64,000 bases of DNA from Clarireedia homoeocarpa (taxonomy: Eukaryota > Ascomycota > Leotiomycetes > Helotiales > Rutstroemiaceae): positions 672,858 through 736,857 of the forward strand of contig LNKV01000004.1 in the NCBI GenBank assembly GCA_001465935.1. The letters are read 5' to 3'. A program made the translations under genes and the position numbers. Below the pieces are notes generated by a model, which was given only the letters and a program-made list of their open reading frames with translations, was not told where the DNA came from and did not search any database. The stretch's first letter is position 1, and every line of letters starts with the position of its first letter. Shown piece after piece: positions 23,139 to 34,254 of this stretch.

Positions 23139-24221
23139 ATGCGTTTTTCAACATCAGCAGTTTCGACTGCTTTGGCAGTTTCGTTATTCGCCATGCCGAT
23201 CATTGCGCAAACAACAGCAACCGCTGCTGCCGGTGCTGCAGAATCTACGACAGCTGCCGCGGACTCAGCAACAGCAGCACTTCCAAATCTTTCGAGTGTG
23301 GCAGCGGCGGAATCTGCATCGGAATCTGCAGCGGCCGCTGCATCAAAGTCAACCACAACATCGAGTGACACGAAACAGACAGGGACTGCAACAACTGGAT
23401 CAGTGGTAGTAATTACAGGAGGTTCAACGGCTGGAAGTACGGCTGCTGCTACGGGTTTGCCAACATTAGCGGGCGCCTTTACAATCCCGACACCCACTGT
23501 TCCACCGACGGCAAATGCGCCATTTATGAAAATGTCGAATTATCCTGAAGGAACCGTATTCATCGTTGTCGGTGCAATTCTCGGGTTCTTGGCTCTATGC
23601 GTGTTGCTTTGGCGTATGCTTATTGCTTGGTCTCTACACCGATCCGTCAAACGCGCTGCGATGCATCAAAACATGGTCGATCAAAAAGTTCTATTCCAAA
23701 ATCCAGGGCAACAGTTTTACAAGTACGCCGACAAGGAATCTACTATTTCCTTGGGAGGAATGGGCAAGGGTGGCAAAAAAGGGAGACCAACAACTGCAAA
23801 CGCACCAGGACACAGTCAATCATCTCTATTCTTCTCTCCGACAGCTCACTCTGGTGGTAATAATCCCGGAAATCGTACCTCGAGTTATCTTCCCGCCGGG
23901 TACTATGCTGCAGGTGCATCGGCACCGGCAAATGGCCAAAGCACGGCACACCTCGGAGATCGTCAAAATATCAGTAGCACCAACCTCGCACCATCTTCAG
24001 GCTATACACGTGGACACTCGTCGGGTCATTCTCCACCGGAAAGTCCTGGATACGCATCACATTCTACTCTCTCGAGTCAATTGGATTTGAACCGTGGTGG
24101 TGGAGGTGGAGATGGAAACGTTCGTGCGCCGAGTGCTTATTTGGATGATTTGTTTGATGGAGATGGCCCACTCCCGCCGCAATCTCGTCATGGGGGTGAT
24201 AGACGTTCGACTAGGTATTAG
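23139..24221 (+). CDS. CSI2-like single-pass membrane protein
   Basis: A single exon encoding 360 residues. The start at 23139 begins a signal peptide (MRFSTSAVSTALAVSLFAMP); an in-frame codon upstream would bury it. A Ser/Thr/Ala-rich extracellular stretch (about 25-125) leads to SNYPEGTVFIVVGAILGF, a membrane segment at about 139-162 and the juxtamembrane motif AWSLHRSVKRAAMHQ, characteristic of fungal CSI2 proteins. The cytoplasmic tail is Gly/Ser/Pro-rich and apparently disordered. Yeast CSI2 is linked to chitin and bud-neck functions, but its molecular role is not known. Family call is from the membrane-region motif. Confidence 0.8.
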   Translation: MRFSTSAVSTALAVSLFAMPIIAQTTATAAAGAAESTTAAADSATAALPNLSSVAAAESASESAAAAASKSTTTSSDTKQTGTATTGSVVVITGGSTAGSTAAATGLPTLAGAFTIPTPTVPPTANAPFMKMSNYPEGTVFIVVGAILGFLALCVLLWRMLIAWSLHRSVKRAAMHQNMVDQKVLFQNPGQQFYKYADKESTISLGGMGKGGKKGRPTTANAPGHSQSSLFFSPTAHSGGNNPGNRTSSYLPAGYYAAGASAPANGQSTAHLGDRQNISSTNLAPSSGYTRGHSSGHSPPESPGYASHSTLSSQLDLNRGGGGGDGNVRAPSAYLDDLFDGDGPLPPQSRHGGDRRSTRY

Positions 24222-24882
24222 GGTGCGGGGTCATGTTGATAGGTATTTGACTTGAAAGGGTGGAAGTATGCTGGGTTGGATCGGGTTTCTTTTGTATACT
24301 CGATTCAAAATGGATGGCGTTTTGCATAAACCTTTAGGCTGTTTATAAAGTACTTTTGAGGAAAATTGTAATGGGTCGGTGCATACATTAAGGGGAAGGG
24401 GGGTATTCGTGCGGGGTAGAGGTGGTGATTTACTTGATGAGATGACTGATTGACGTTGCAAGGGAGTTTAGATGAGCGATTGGTAGTTGCATATAATGAA
24501 ATGAAATTTATTCATACCCCCAGAGTTTGCTTCTGGTTCTGACTGTGGAGGGCGTTAAATGCTAATGCGATCTTAGGGCAGGTTGATACATCTAGTACGT
24601 GATAGACTGGGTAGCACGCTCCTAGTTCCTCGTGCCCAATATCTCTGCTGCCGTGCCAAGTACCTCTTTTTCAATATCGCCATCATGATGTTGCCCAAAC
24701 ACCAACCCCACACAACAAGAACAAGTCTTTTATAAAACCCACCTCCACACTTCCTTCGATACAGTCAGTACCTACCGCTGCGCCCTACAACCCTCCACAT
24801 CTCTCCTATACTATGTTCGCATCTAGAATTGAAATTCCCTCCTCAATTTTGCCTCGGATAGCTACTATCGATTCAAGCAAAT
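24222..24882. other. Intergenic region upstream of PfkB-like gene
   Basis: It contains the 3' UTR of the CSI2-like gene and the promoter of the next gene, including a TATAAAA at 24731-24737, 146 bp before the ATG. No further gene is seen. Confidence 0.45.
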
Positions 24883-26236
24883 ATGATTCCGCCGCAAGAA
24901 CAACAACAACAATTTGTAGCTGGCGAAAACCACAGCGATAATCCCCTTCTCGTCACCTTGGGAATGTGCATTCTAGATGATCTGTACTTCCCCAATGGCA
25001 CGTCGAAATTGGGTGTGCTGGGCGGAAGTGGTGTTTTTTGTATGTTTGTATTCTCTCCTTATCTCGTCCTGCATCAAGGGTACATATAGTGTATGAATTA
25101 ATTTTTGTTCAGACATTTATAGTGGTCTAGGTGAGCAAAAGCATTGGAAAACTAATCAAAAGTTTAGGTATCCTAGGCGCACGACTCTTCCTTCCGCTGA
25201 GAGAAAAGCTGAGCAAGAAACTTGCATGGGTCATTAGGGCAGGGAATAACTTCCCAGATAATGTAGAAACTGAGTTGAGGAGTTGGGAGACGGATCTGGA
25301 GATTAGAAGAACGGAGGGACTGGGGGTGGCGTGTACCAGGGGGGAATTGAAGTATGAGAGTGTTGGTGTGAAGGGTGAGGGGTTTGATTGTAAGTTCTGG
25401 ATTTCTCTCCGACATTGACAGGTAGTCTAATCTTTGATTTCTTAGCCAAAACGTATAGATATATATCTGGACCTTACCGCATTCTTCCTTCCCACCTTTC
25501 TGCTCGTCAGCTTTCTTCCAGTGTCTATCACTTCCTCACCTCGCCCTTGGATACAGCAGTTCAAGTTCCTGAACTCATCAAGCTCCGTGAAGAACTAGTT
25601 ATTCTTGAGAAGCCACTGATTGTCTGGGAGCCCATCCCCTTGGCTTGCAATAGCGGAGAGTTGGAGAATTTGTTGAGGGTTTTGACAATGGGGCAGATAG
25701 GGCTGTGGAGCCCGAATCATATTGAGCTGGGGAAGTTTTGTGGTGAGAAACTGGACGAGGGCAAGTTCACAAAGGAACGAGTGGAGAGCTTGGCGGGAAG
25801 GGTGAAAGCAGATGTCGAAATGAGAGGGAATGGGAATGGAAGGGATAATACGATGATAGTCATAAGATGTGGTGAGGAAGGGTGTTGTGTTTGGTCAAGA
25901 AAGGAAGAAAGGTGGATGTGGATAGAGGCGTTGCATAAAGATGATAGCAAAGTGGTTGATGCGACAGGGGCGGGGAATGCATTTCTGGGTGGGTTCGCCG
26001 TTGGTTGGAAGGGAAGTGGTGGGGATGAGGTGATGGGTTGCGTAGCAGGCAGTGTAGCTGCTGGGGTGGTTTGTGAGGGATTGGGAGCTCCAAAGTTAGA
26101 TTTACATGGGGACGGAAACGAGAGTTGGAATGGTGTGGCAACGAAGGAAAGATTAGAGGAATATTGGGACAGATTAAGAGGAAAAGGGGTTGTGAATGGA
26201 GCATTGGAGGATTGGTGGTCTTTGGAACGGGTTTGA
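24883..26236 (+). CDS. PfkB-family carbohydrate kinase, Mak32-like
   Basis: Four exons (24883-25039, 25113-25130, 25177-25389, 25446-26236) give 392 residues; exon 2 is only 18 bp. The protein starts with a short polar region, then LLVTLGMCILDDLYFPNG and a glycine-rich GVLGGSG strand. YIYSGLGARLFLPL is assembled across two introns. The second PfkB signature DATGAGNAFLGGFAVGW, with the catalytic Asp in position, lies near residue 310. Similar fungal proteins are called Mak32-like; yeast MAK32 is needed for maintenance of L-A double-stranded RNA particles, but the substrate is unknown. All joins keep frame. The 355 bp after the stop hold nothing recognisable. Confidence 0.82.
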
Positions 26237-26591
26237 CCGATGGTCGTTGATTTGGTCGACTCTAAGCCCGACCTTATGACTTACCTGTGATTTTGGCCCG
26301 GCAGCGAGAACTTTGGGTAAGTACTTTCCTTCCACTGGAAGTTTCGGTGATGCACGCGGCTCCTGCTCAATCCGGAAGGCATCACACTTTCTTTCGCACC
26401 CAACATCAACACCTCTCCAGATCCTGTTTCGTATCACATCAACAATTCTCACATTCATTATTTACAGTATTATTTGCTCAGACATTCGTTTTTCAGCTAT
26501 CACAACATCATTTATCTTTGTATAGTCAACAACACGCTCGTTTCTATTTTCTATTTCTTGTCTGATCCCATCTTGCTCGTACACAAGCACT

Positions 26592-29237
26592 ATGCCACAC
26601 ATGCTCCAAAAGGACGCAACAGGTCAAAAATCCAAAAATACTGGGAAAGACGCCTATCACGCATATCAATACAGAGAATACAAGGAAAATACCGGGAGAT
26701 TGGTTCACTGGCTCGTCAATACTTCCAATCAAGTCATTCGATGCCATGCCACATCTCCGCGTGCTACTCAAGCTCATCCTGATTCACCGCTATCGCGCGC
26801 CAAGGTGAACAGGACCGGGGCTGTAAAGGTAAGGGACATTTCCCGACTCTCGAAAATCATAAAAGAGGACCCGATCGTTTCCCAAAAAGTCTCGCTAGGG
26901 ATCCTGAAACGATTTCGAGATACGATAAGAGCGAGAAGGGTCGTGAATGCCTTTTATCAGCAACAGCAAAAACATATCTTGGAGACTGAGACAAAACATG
27001 AGCAGGACGGGCATACGTTCTTCATAGATGTCTTTGAGGAGGCATTTAATGATCTCGGTGGAGAGGCTAGAATATCCCAACTGATGCAAACTATGAAAAA
27101 CCAGGGCCATAAGCGTATTGGAAGTGATTTCTCGGCACTCCATGTAGAGAGGGATAATGGTGACAGCGACGGTTACGGTGACGACGAGGACAAAATCAAC
27201 ATCTCAGATACATCTAATGGGTTAATCGGACTGGATCGATGCTATATCACTGATGATACGACCGATGTACGTTTATTGATGATGGTACGATCCATGGCTG
27301 AAGAATGGATCGAACTCCGATGTTTTCTGCAAGGTCTATGGGATGAATTCTTTCATAAGTCTGGAAGTACGAGCGATATCGTTCTGGCTACGGCTCTAAT
27401 GAAGCTTTCGAGTTTGATAATCAAGCGAACGGAATCAAATGTTTTCATTGATGCTGGAACCTCTATATCGTATCGTGATCTGTGGAAGCGCGTACGGAAT
27501 GGGAAACCACGAGACTTTAAGCCTAACCCTGGGGCAGCCATCAGTGTTGGGGCACAAGAAACTAAGACTATGGGAGATCGCTTCAAGATGCTAGAAGGTG
27601 ATGGAGGCGAAGACATGGAGGAGGCCCTCGGGAAAAATACCTGGGAGGATCTCGTGAACTTCCTGGAGCTTTATCAGGCAAACGAGACCAATAAAATGAT
27701 GAAGGAATTCCCCCCTCTAGCAGATGAGTGGGAAACTACTCATTTCCAAAAAGAAAACACAATCGAAAGCAAAAGGCAACGTCTTCGATGGCGGAGATCG
27801 TATACCATCTACATTCTTCACATACTTGTCTACGTTTGTAGAAAAAAGATAGATTTCTTCAAGTCAGTAGACAAAAAGAAAAAGGGGCTTGTCTTTAAGG
27901 GTGTATGGTCCGAAGAGGAAAAGATGCACTTACTCAAACGTAGAGTAATAGAAGATTTTGCTGCTGATATCACATTTTTAGCAATGCAGAAGAAAGGTAC
28001 AAAGAACCGTGATAGAATTTCCCCAAGCGTGGTATTTCAATTGCAGTATTATGTTGATGTTTTCACGCTTTCCAAAGGCTGGTCGGTCGATTCTTCGGGA
28101 ATGTGCAAATTTTTCACGCCACCACGGGCATTCAAAGCTGAACAAAGCATAGAAGTCGGAGATTTATCAGAAATTCTTCTACAACTTACGGAGCGAGATG
28201 CTGAGCGTCTCAGCTTTGAAGAGCAAAGTCAAGGCGTTGTCACTCTAGAGCAATTTGTTCCTGAGTATCCACCAGTTCATCACGGCGTGAAGATACTATA
28301 TGATCTGCATGCTCATTATTGCGATAACATCGACAGTTTCAATGTCGGAAAGAACCTTCACCGCATGATTCATCTATATAATAGGCTTTCGCAATGTGAG
28401 CGTATGAAGCAAAAAATAGGATTGTGCGAGCAAATGATACACAACATACCAATACTACTTTTTGCAAGCAAGAAACCAGTAGATGGCCAGTCTTCGGAAC
28501 AAGCCTTCAGAGGAATACTTGAAAATGTCGAACGCAGAATAAAGAAGAGACAGGAAGCCATAAGAAGGGATATAACTTGGAACCCGTTGGAAATTGTCCC
28601 TTTGTCATACAAGCCCTACATTGAAAGGATAGTAGAGAAACTTCCAAACAACCAGGACACTGATATCCACGATTTGCTATCCGATTCCCCAAACGAGAAG
28701 CAGGAAAAGGCGGCTCGCACGACCAGTATACCACTACGCACTCAGATGGAGCATATCAGACAAAACCTTGAGAAAAATCTTTGTACGGAAGACATGGAAG
28801 CTCTTAATCCGGCTACGGCTCGTGGACAGTGGTTATTAGGTCGTGTGGACTATGGGCTCATTGAAACAAGATTCGAAGAGGTATTTGACTGCATTGAGAT
28901 GGAGTTGAAGACTCTACGAAACCCCATCTATGTTCTATATTATGAAACTCGAAAAAGTTCATGTTCGTTTGAAGCGAGGGACAAAATGATCCTGGAAGTA
29001 ATAAAATATCCCAGGCAGAAACCGGATGGAATCGAAGGATGTATCGAGGTTGCTGTAAAGCACATATTGAAGTTAGGAGATGAACGTCTATCTCAATTCC
29101 TAATTACACTGAAGGATGGAGTGCCATTGACTCAAGATCTTACCTACCCGAGAAAGACAGATGATGTGGGTAAAACCCGTTCCAAGGAGACCGCTCAACT
29201 GATCGAGAGTGTCAGATCGGTGGACCTAGATCTATGA
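26592..29237 (+). CDS. Large DUF6604-type fungal protein
   Basis: A single uninterrupted frame of 881 residues. The N-terminal region, with AYQYREYKENTGRLVHWLV followed by a Ser/Pro-rich loop, a KVRDISRLSKII segment and a helical FRDTIRARRVVNAFY, matches the pattern I know for DUF6604, a fungal domain often found ahead of ankyrin-type repeats. The rest is mostly helical and charged without a recognised domain. The lack of introns in a gene this long is unusual here. Function unknown; such proteins are often lineage-specific and multi-copy in Leotiomycetes (recollection, not tested). The domain name rests on pattern memory. Confidence 0.65.
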   Translation: MPHMLQKDATGQKSKNTGKDAYHAYQYREYKENTGRLVHWLVNTSNQVIRCHATSPRATQAHPDSPLSRAKVNRTGAVKVRDISRLSKIIKEDPIVSQKVSLGILKRFRDTIRARRVVNAFYQQQQKHILETETKHEQDGHTFFIDVFEEAFNDLGGEARISQLMQTMKNQGHKRIGSDFSALHVERDNGDSDGYGDDEDKINISDTSNGLIGLDRCYITDDTTDVRLLMMVRSMAEEWIELRCFLQGLWDEFFHKSGSTSDIVLATALMKLSSLIIKRTESNVFIDAGTSISYRDLWKRVRNGKPRDFKPNPGAAISVGAQETKTMGDRFKMLEGDGGEDMEEALGKNTWEDLVNFLELYQANETNKMMKEFPPLADEWETTHFQKENTIESKRQRLRWRRSYTIYILHILVYVCRKKIDFFKSVDKKKKGLVFKGVWSEEEKMHLLKRRVIEDFAADITFLAMQKKGTKNRDRISPSVVFQLQYYVDVFTLSKGWSVDSSGMCKFFTPPRAFKAEQSIEVGDLSEILLQLTERDAERLSFEEQSQGVVTLEQFVPEYPPVHHGVKILYDLHAHYCDNIDSFNVGKNLHRMIHLYNRLSQCERMKQKIGLCEQMIHNIPILLFASKKPVDGQSSEQAFRGILENVERRIKKRQEAIRRDITWNPLEIVPLSYKPYIERIVEKLPNNQDTDIHDLLSDSPNEKQEKAARTTSIPLRTQMEHIRQNLEKNLCTEDMEALNPATARGQWLLGRVDYGLIETRFEEVFDCIEMELKTLRNPIYVLYYETRKSSCSFEARDKMILEVIKYPRQKPDGIEGCIEVAVKHILKLGDERLSQFLITLKDGVPLTQDLTYPRKTDDVGKTRSKETAQLIESVRSVDLDL

Positions 29238-30215
29238 GGTCTAGGGCCGTCAATAAAGATTTCGAGCCCCCCCCCTGATGGAAGTGCCCCAGTGCTCCAG
29301 TGCCAGCAAGGAGCGGGGCGAACAAGGCTGAAAAGTGCGTGGCTGTGAAGGAGGTTGTGGAAGAATCTGCGGAGGAGGCTGAACCTGTTGCGAAAGATGA
29401 TGTTGAAGCTTTACAGGTGGCCGAAGATGACAGAAGGTTGATCAGCGTATTTGCAAGCTTCATGAGCTTTACAGCAGTCATTGCATGCTGGCTGTGCCAT
29501 TTGCTTGGCTCGTAGGAGTAGATGTTATTCCGACAAGAGGCAGCAGGGGGAGATAAAAACGCAACAGATATCTCAAGCAGCAGTTAATCTGTGTATATTA
29601 CTATTACCTAGCTTAATAGACAGCACTTGTAGTCAGCTGAGGAGATAATATTGCAGCGAATACTCTGATTGAACTCACGGGAGACTATTCTACCGGGATA
29701 CGGGAAAATCCCACATCATATGATTACGACATGTATAAATAAATTCAGGGCGCGGGAGAGATGAAAAGAAAGCGGTTGACGGTGAAAGAATCAGGCATCC
29801 GAGATACGAAAAAGAATACAACATTACACCAAACCTGTGAAATAAAACAGCTGGTCAAAAGCCCATTAGGAAGCTGGACTGGCACGACTGGTTCGTGTAA
29901 GGTCACATGATATACGCGCCACATCGGAGGAATCCCTGATCATCCTTATTCGGACACCGGCCGGGCGAACGTCGAATCTCTTATTTTGCATCGTTTCTTA
30001 TCCACCTATCGACCAGCTATCCGCCATGTTGTACTCTGCGTCAATAACATCAATCATTTGCTTTCATCTGGTGTAGTTTGATTAGTGCCCCACTACACCG
30101 CGCTGTCGTGCTTCAAGGGTTTGTCTGCTTGCTCAATTGAAATTAATCGCAGCGCTAATTCTGTCAGCTGCAACTTGCAATCTCAATTAACTGTTTCAAT
30201 GCACCCACAAGAACC
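29238..30215. other. Intergenic region with a short acidic open frame
   Basis: A C-tract at about 29268-29275 is followed by a 71-codon plus-strand frame (29300-29515) that reads EEVVEESAEEAEP-like acidic sequence and ends in a hydrophobic segment (FASFMSFTAVIACWLCHLL). It could be a tail-anchored micro-protein, a 3' exon or chance. The right part is the promoter of the next gene. Confidence 0.35.
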
Positions 30216-31861
30216 ATGGCCGACTCCATCTCTCAGGATCAGGTTAAGGACCGAGCTCTGAGAGAGTCATCCATATTTGATCTTCCGCAATATGTCATCA
30301 GCTATAACGATGACCACACACTCCGCTGGGATCCTCCAGCGGGGTCGAAAGAATTATCGATAGCCTTGAGCTACCATTTTCCGCTAGAGCAGGATTTGGG
30401 AAGCAAGATGCAGGCTGCCACGAGGAAGTTTCTACGTGCCGAAAGGCAGAAAGAATTGGAGAATCCTACGGGTAATACTGCGCTTGATAGCGCTTCTGCG
30501 GATGCAATGCATTCGGCTATGGACGCGGATATTCAAGTCATGCGACCTTCTATGCATGCGTCAGAATCACCGTTTCACATGCGGTCTTCATCAAATGCAT
30601 CGAATAGGAGTTCTCTGCCCGAGACCAGGACGATCCAATTTCTCACGTGGGATGCGGACATGAAAGAGTTCAGCCCAAGGGTCAAGAAGAGACGATATGA
30701 TAAGGATGAACGCGTAAAGGTTGCGGCCAATCGAGGCTTCGCATGTGCGCGGCATCGCAAGCAGAAGATGAAGGTATTATGGGAATTTCACCTGATCTTA
30801 CATTTGCTGATTGTTTGTAGTGCGATCCTGAGCGATGCTCGAAGAATAAACAGCGGTTGCACAGTCTAGAGGATATAGCATCCCAGATGGAAGACCAGTC
30901 ACCTGTAGATAGGCGACACTCTTCATTCGTTCAAGGATCAGAAATCACGAATACTTCTGATTCAGCTCATGACCCGGAGACTTTGACACTCAATTCTGCG
31001 CCTTCCGATCCATCGCCGAGATGGACAATGTCCTCCTTTGTTGATCCGGCGACACTCTACAAATTGGAAGGCCTCCATACCAGCGTCCAATCTTTTGAGT
31101 TTCCTACACCTTCCCTTGAATACAGCTCAAGGTCCCATGATTCTATTGGTTCGGTGTTATCGACAACGTCAGATGTCAACTTCTTGGCTCATTATGATGA
31201 GATGACTTTCGAGGTGCCGACCGCTTATGAGACGTACCCGTGGTGGCCGCAAGATCAAATTGATCCTACCGTTATTGAAAATAATGCATTGATTGATACA
31301 GAAAATGCTGCGGTGTCATCGAATATGCAACAAGATGACTTGGCCTTGGTGAGCACATCGAGATATTTCAGAGCTCCGCCAGCTGAACCAGAAGGAACAT
31401 TCCAATGGATCGGTGAGCTGGCCACAATGGAGCATGGTCAAGGCCAGGATGATACTTCCTGCCCTATCAGACCATCTTCGAGTCCGATGGAAAAGACTAC
31501 AAACTCGGCCAGCCAAATCGAGCCGGACCAACAAGGCATGATGGAGTGGGAAGCAGCGCGTCCATCAAGCGTCGCACAAGGATACTACTGCAACGGCGGT
31601 GAAATAATGCCATTAACGGAAGAACAGAGAAAGACTCTTATCAAATGGTGGGGTCGCGACAGATCTTCCGAACAGCCGGAAAGTATTCGTGGTCGTCAAA
31701 ACTCATATGGAAGTCAACCTTCCAATAACGATACGATCGATAGTTCGCAGAACCTTGGAAAGAAGGCATCTCTTCGGGATAAAGTGAAGACAGTGCATGT
31801 ACCACCATTTCCAAGGAGTTTATTTAGGAGTAGGTCGACTGGAAAGGAAAAGAAACCATAG
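30216..31861 (+). CDS. Putative fungal regulator with C-x2-H-x6-C-x4-C motif
   Basis: Two exons (30216-30773, 30821-31861) give 532 residues. A basic region with KKRRYDKDERVKVAANRGFA leads into CARHRKQKMK at the end of exon 1, and exon 2 starts CDPERCSKNKQR. The intron therefore splits the motif between residues 186 and 187. Cys177, His180, Cys187 and Cys192 resemble the first half of a Zn2Cys6 cluster with one cysteine replaced by histidine; the second half is absent. The remainder is Ser/Thr/Pro-rich with acidic stretches, ending with a basic tail. A DNA-binding nuclear regulator is likely by analogy; targets unknown. Confidence 0.65.
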
Positions 31862-33306
31862 TTGCATACTTGATTTTGTCTGGGCTGGAGTTGAAACTTT
31901 GATTTTTGGAGACCCTGTTGAGATATCCTGTCATTACTACTTTCCCTCACTTTCTATTATAGCTCCAAGCTCTTTATTATATCCTCCAAAGAATCACATT
32001 CTCATACTACTTCCGAACAGCCGTTCAAAATGAGGCCCCGCTCGATACAGGACCGACGGAGAGCGATATAATTCTCATGTTTACATAGCATTGAAAGAGA
32101 TACACGGCGGCACTCCTGGATATGCGGCATAGCAAAAGCATAAGTAATTCCTATACTTTGAATTCCGCCGACCTTTATAGTTATTTGCACCCTGAGCAGC
32201 CAGGAAAACACCCAACTCAAGTCAGTACAAACCATGGGTAGATAATACTCTCGTGAGGCAGACAGATTAACCACTTGGCGTAACCACCTAGCGAAACCGC
32301 TCAGCGGAACCACAATCGTCAGAATCTTATTTTATTTATAGTTCACCAAATGATCCTTCTTCATCATATAAACCGTTTCTATTACAACACAAGGTATAGA
32401 CTCGGACTTGGACTTTCTCCGAGTCCGCTACCAATAGTATGGATGTAGGTATGTATGTATGTAAACCACAGCGGAATGTAAGAAGCAAAGGCGTTTTTGA
32501 CATAAAACGTAGCTGCTCAGCCATCTTTTCATCTTGAGTCCCCATTATGACTATGAGCGTTTCGTAACAGCCTCTATATCTTTCTCTTTCTATCTATTTC
32601 ATCGCATCTCATCTGCTCTCGATTCAATTTATTACTTTCCTTCTACATTCTGTATACCTCATCCTAGTTCATCACATCTATCAAAGAAGCACCCCCTCAC
32701 TCGGACTCCTCGGACCCAAATTTAACCCCGCCACCAAGCAAACGAATGTTCGCATCTCGTTCGCATCTCGTTCGCATCTCGCATTCATTTCGTTCGGATA
32801 ACGTATTCGATAACACACAATACGACACGATACGACACGACGAAGCAAAATCCTTGCACGAAAAGCAAAAAGAGCAGCGGTGATTGTCGGTACTCGCTAA
32901 GGCTCTCTATCAATCGTGTCCACGAGCCCCGACGACAGGTGCGGCACATCAAAAGAAATCCCCGACGGCCGCGTAAAGGGTGTCCCGTCGCGCATTGTGA
33001 TTGGCTCATTCGTAAGAGCTCTCGTCGCGAATACGCCGTATTCGAATACGTCTTGTTTCTGTATGTGCCTTTGCTGTGGTTTCGAGTGAGGCTTTGCGCC
33101 TTAGGTTGAATCCTTCCTTTTGACTTCTGTGGGTGGGATATAACTTATAATTCCTTTTATTTCCGTTTGCTTCTTTGTACTTCAATTTTTGTTTCTCTTG
33201 AGAAGAAAAAGACGTCACAGATTTTGGATTTTACAGCAAAGAAAATAAAGTATGCATTCTTTTTAGCAATTGAGCAATTGAGATTCTTTTGCGATATCTT
33301 GCGAAC
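31862..33306. other. 1.4-kb intergenic region with small direct repeats
   Basis: No protein-like frame. Short tandem repeats occur at 32748-32780 (11-bp unit) and about 32820-32843 (TACGACACGA-type unit). The right end probably carries the promoter of the membrane-protein gene. Confidence 0.5.
32748..32780. repeat. 11-bp perfect tandem triplication
   Basis: GTTCGCATCTC occurs three times head to tail, followed by a partial fourth copy. It is read directly; no function is apparent. Confidence 0.85.
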
Positions 33307-34254
33307 ATGAAATTCGTTGAAGCAATGGCCGCGCTACCGATGTTGGACCGCCAAGTTGAGGAGAATGCGATTACATTAGCAATTACGGCTTTCACAATTT
33401 CGAATCTGATGGCATGGTGTTTTATGGTTGTCGTTCAGTATTTCGTGTTCAAGGTTCTGTGTTCGAAGACGGCGAATACTTCGACTGTGCCGCCGACAAT
33501 GCTGGAGACATATTTACTTGTTGCGGGACTATGGATTGCGCATCGAGTGCTAGATGGGGTGCTTTACGGGGTGATGGACATGGTCGTGTGTGTGCTTGCG
33601 AGTAATGAAACGCTAGAGAGGTATGGGTCATTGAGGGGGAAGATCTACAACTTGGGGTATTGGACTGGCGGGTGGAAGGGGACTTGGATTGGGAATGGGG
33701 TTGTCTTGTTGGGGATGGAGGTTCTTGCAACTTGGCTGTTGTCTCAGACGTTACTTCTTGTATCCGACACGCTCGTACCGTTGTATCGGGAGATTCGCCA
33801 CGATCGACGGCTCATTGGAGATTTATTCTGGAACCGGTTGGTCGAGGTAGAGAGTTATATGCGGACGATCAATTGGCGGGGTGATAATGATTTCCAGAGT
33901 TCGTCAGGATTGGAAGGTCATGAGGAGCTGAGGCCACGCAAACAATGCGTGGAATTCGAGCGACAAAGGAATGAGCCGGAAGAGGGACAGAGATCGCTGG
34001 ACTGGATGTTGGTAGTTGATAAGGAGGCGTTGAATGAGATGATGGAATCGCTAGGACCACCTGGTGGATTTGGGGAATTAGGGTTTAATGTCGGAAAGGA
34101 CAAGGTGTCATTTGGGGCGATGGGGATTGGGACGAGCTTTACCTTGACTTTCCGTCTCGAGCCAGAGAGGAGGAGAGTAGGCAAAGAGGATAGAGAAAAG
34201 TGTAGGAAGGGGGATGGAAGAGAACAAAAAATAAGTCGGGGAAGGAGAAAATAA
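33307..34254 (+). CDS. Unrecognised multi-pass membrane protein
   Basis: A single exon encoding 315 residues from the ATG at 33307. Three or four hydrophobic stretches are visible: about 20-50 (ITLAITAFTISNLMAWCFMV), about 66-100, and about 126-155 (GNGVVLLGMEVLATWLLSQT). The C-terminal half is hydrophilic and charged, ending KISRGRRK. I recognise no family. Placement of segments suggests an integral membrane protein with a cytoplasmic tail. The length and composition support a real gene, but without homology evidence. Confidence 0.55.
   Translation: MKFVEAMAALPMLDRQVEENAITLAITAFTISNLMAWCFMVVVQYFVFKVLCSKTANTSTVPPTMLETYLLVAGLWIAHRVLDGVLYGVMDMVVCVLASNETLERYGSLRGKIYNLGYWTGGWKGTWIGNGVVLLGMEVLATWLLSQTLLLVSDTLVPLYREIRHDRRLIGDLFWNRLVEVESYMRTINWRGDNDFQSSSGLEGHEELRPRKQCVEFERQRNEPEEGQRSLDWMLVVDKEALNEMMESLGPPGGFGELGFNVGKDKVSFGAMGIGTSFTLTFRLEPERRRVGKEDREKCRKGDGREQKISRGRRK

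Noticed and set aside
23096..23497. 133-codon minus-strand frame opposite the CSI2-like gene
   Set aside because: Antisense image of the Ala/Ser-rich region; low-complexity.
30436..30663. Alternative frame in exon 1 of the half-zinc-cluster regulator
   Set aside because: Overlaps a better supported frame; no features of its own.
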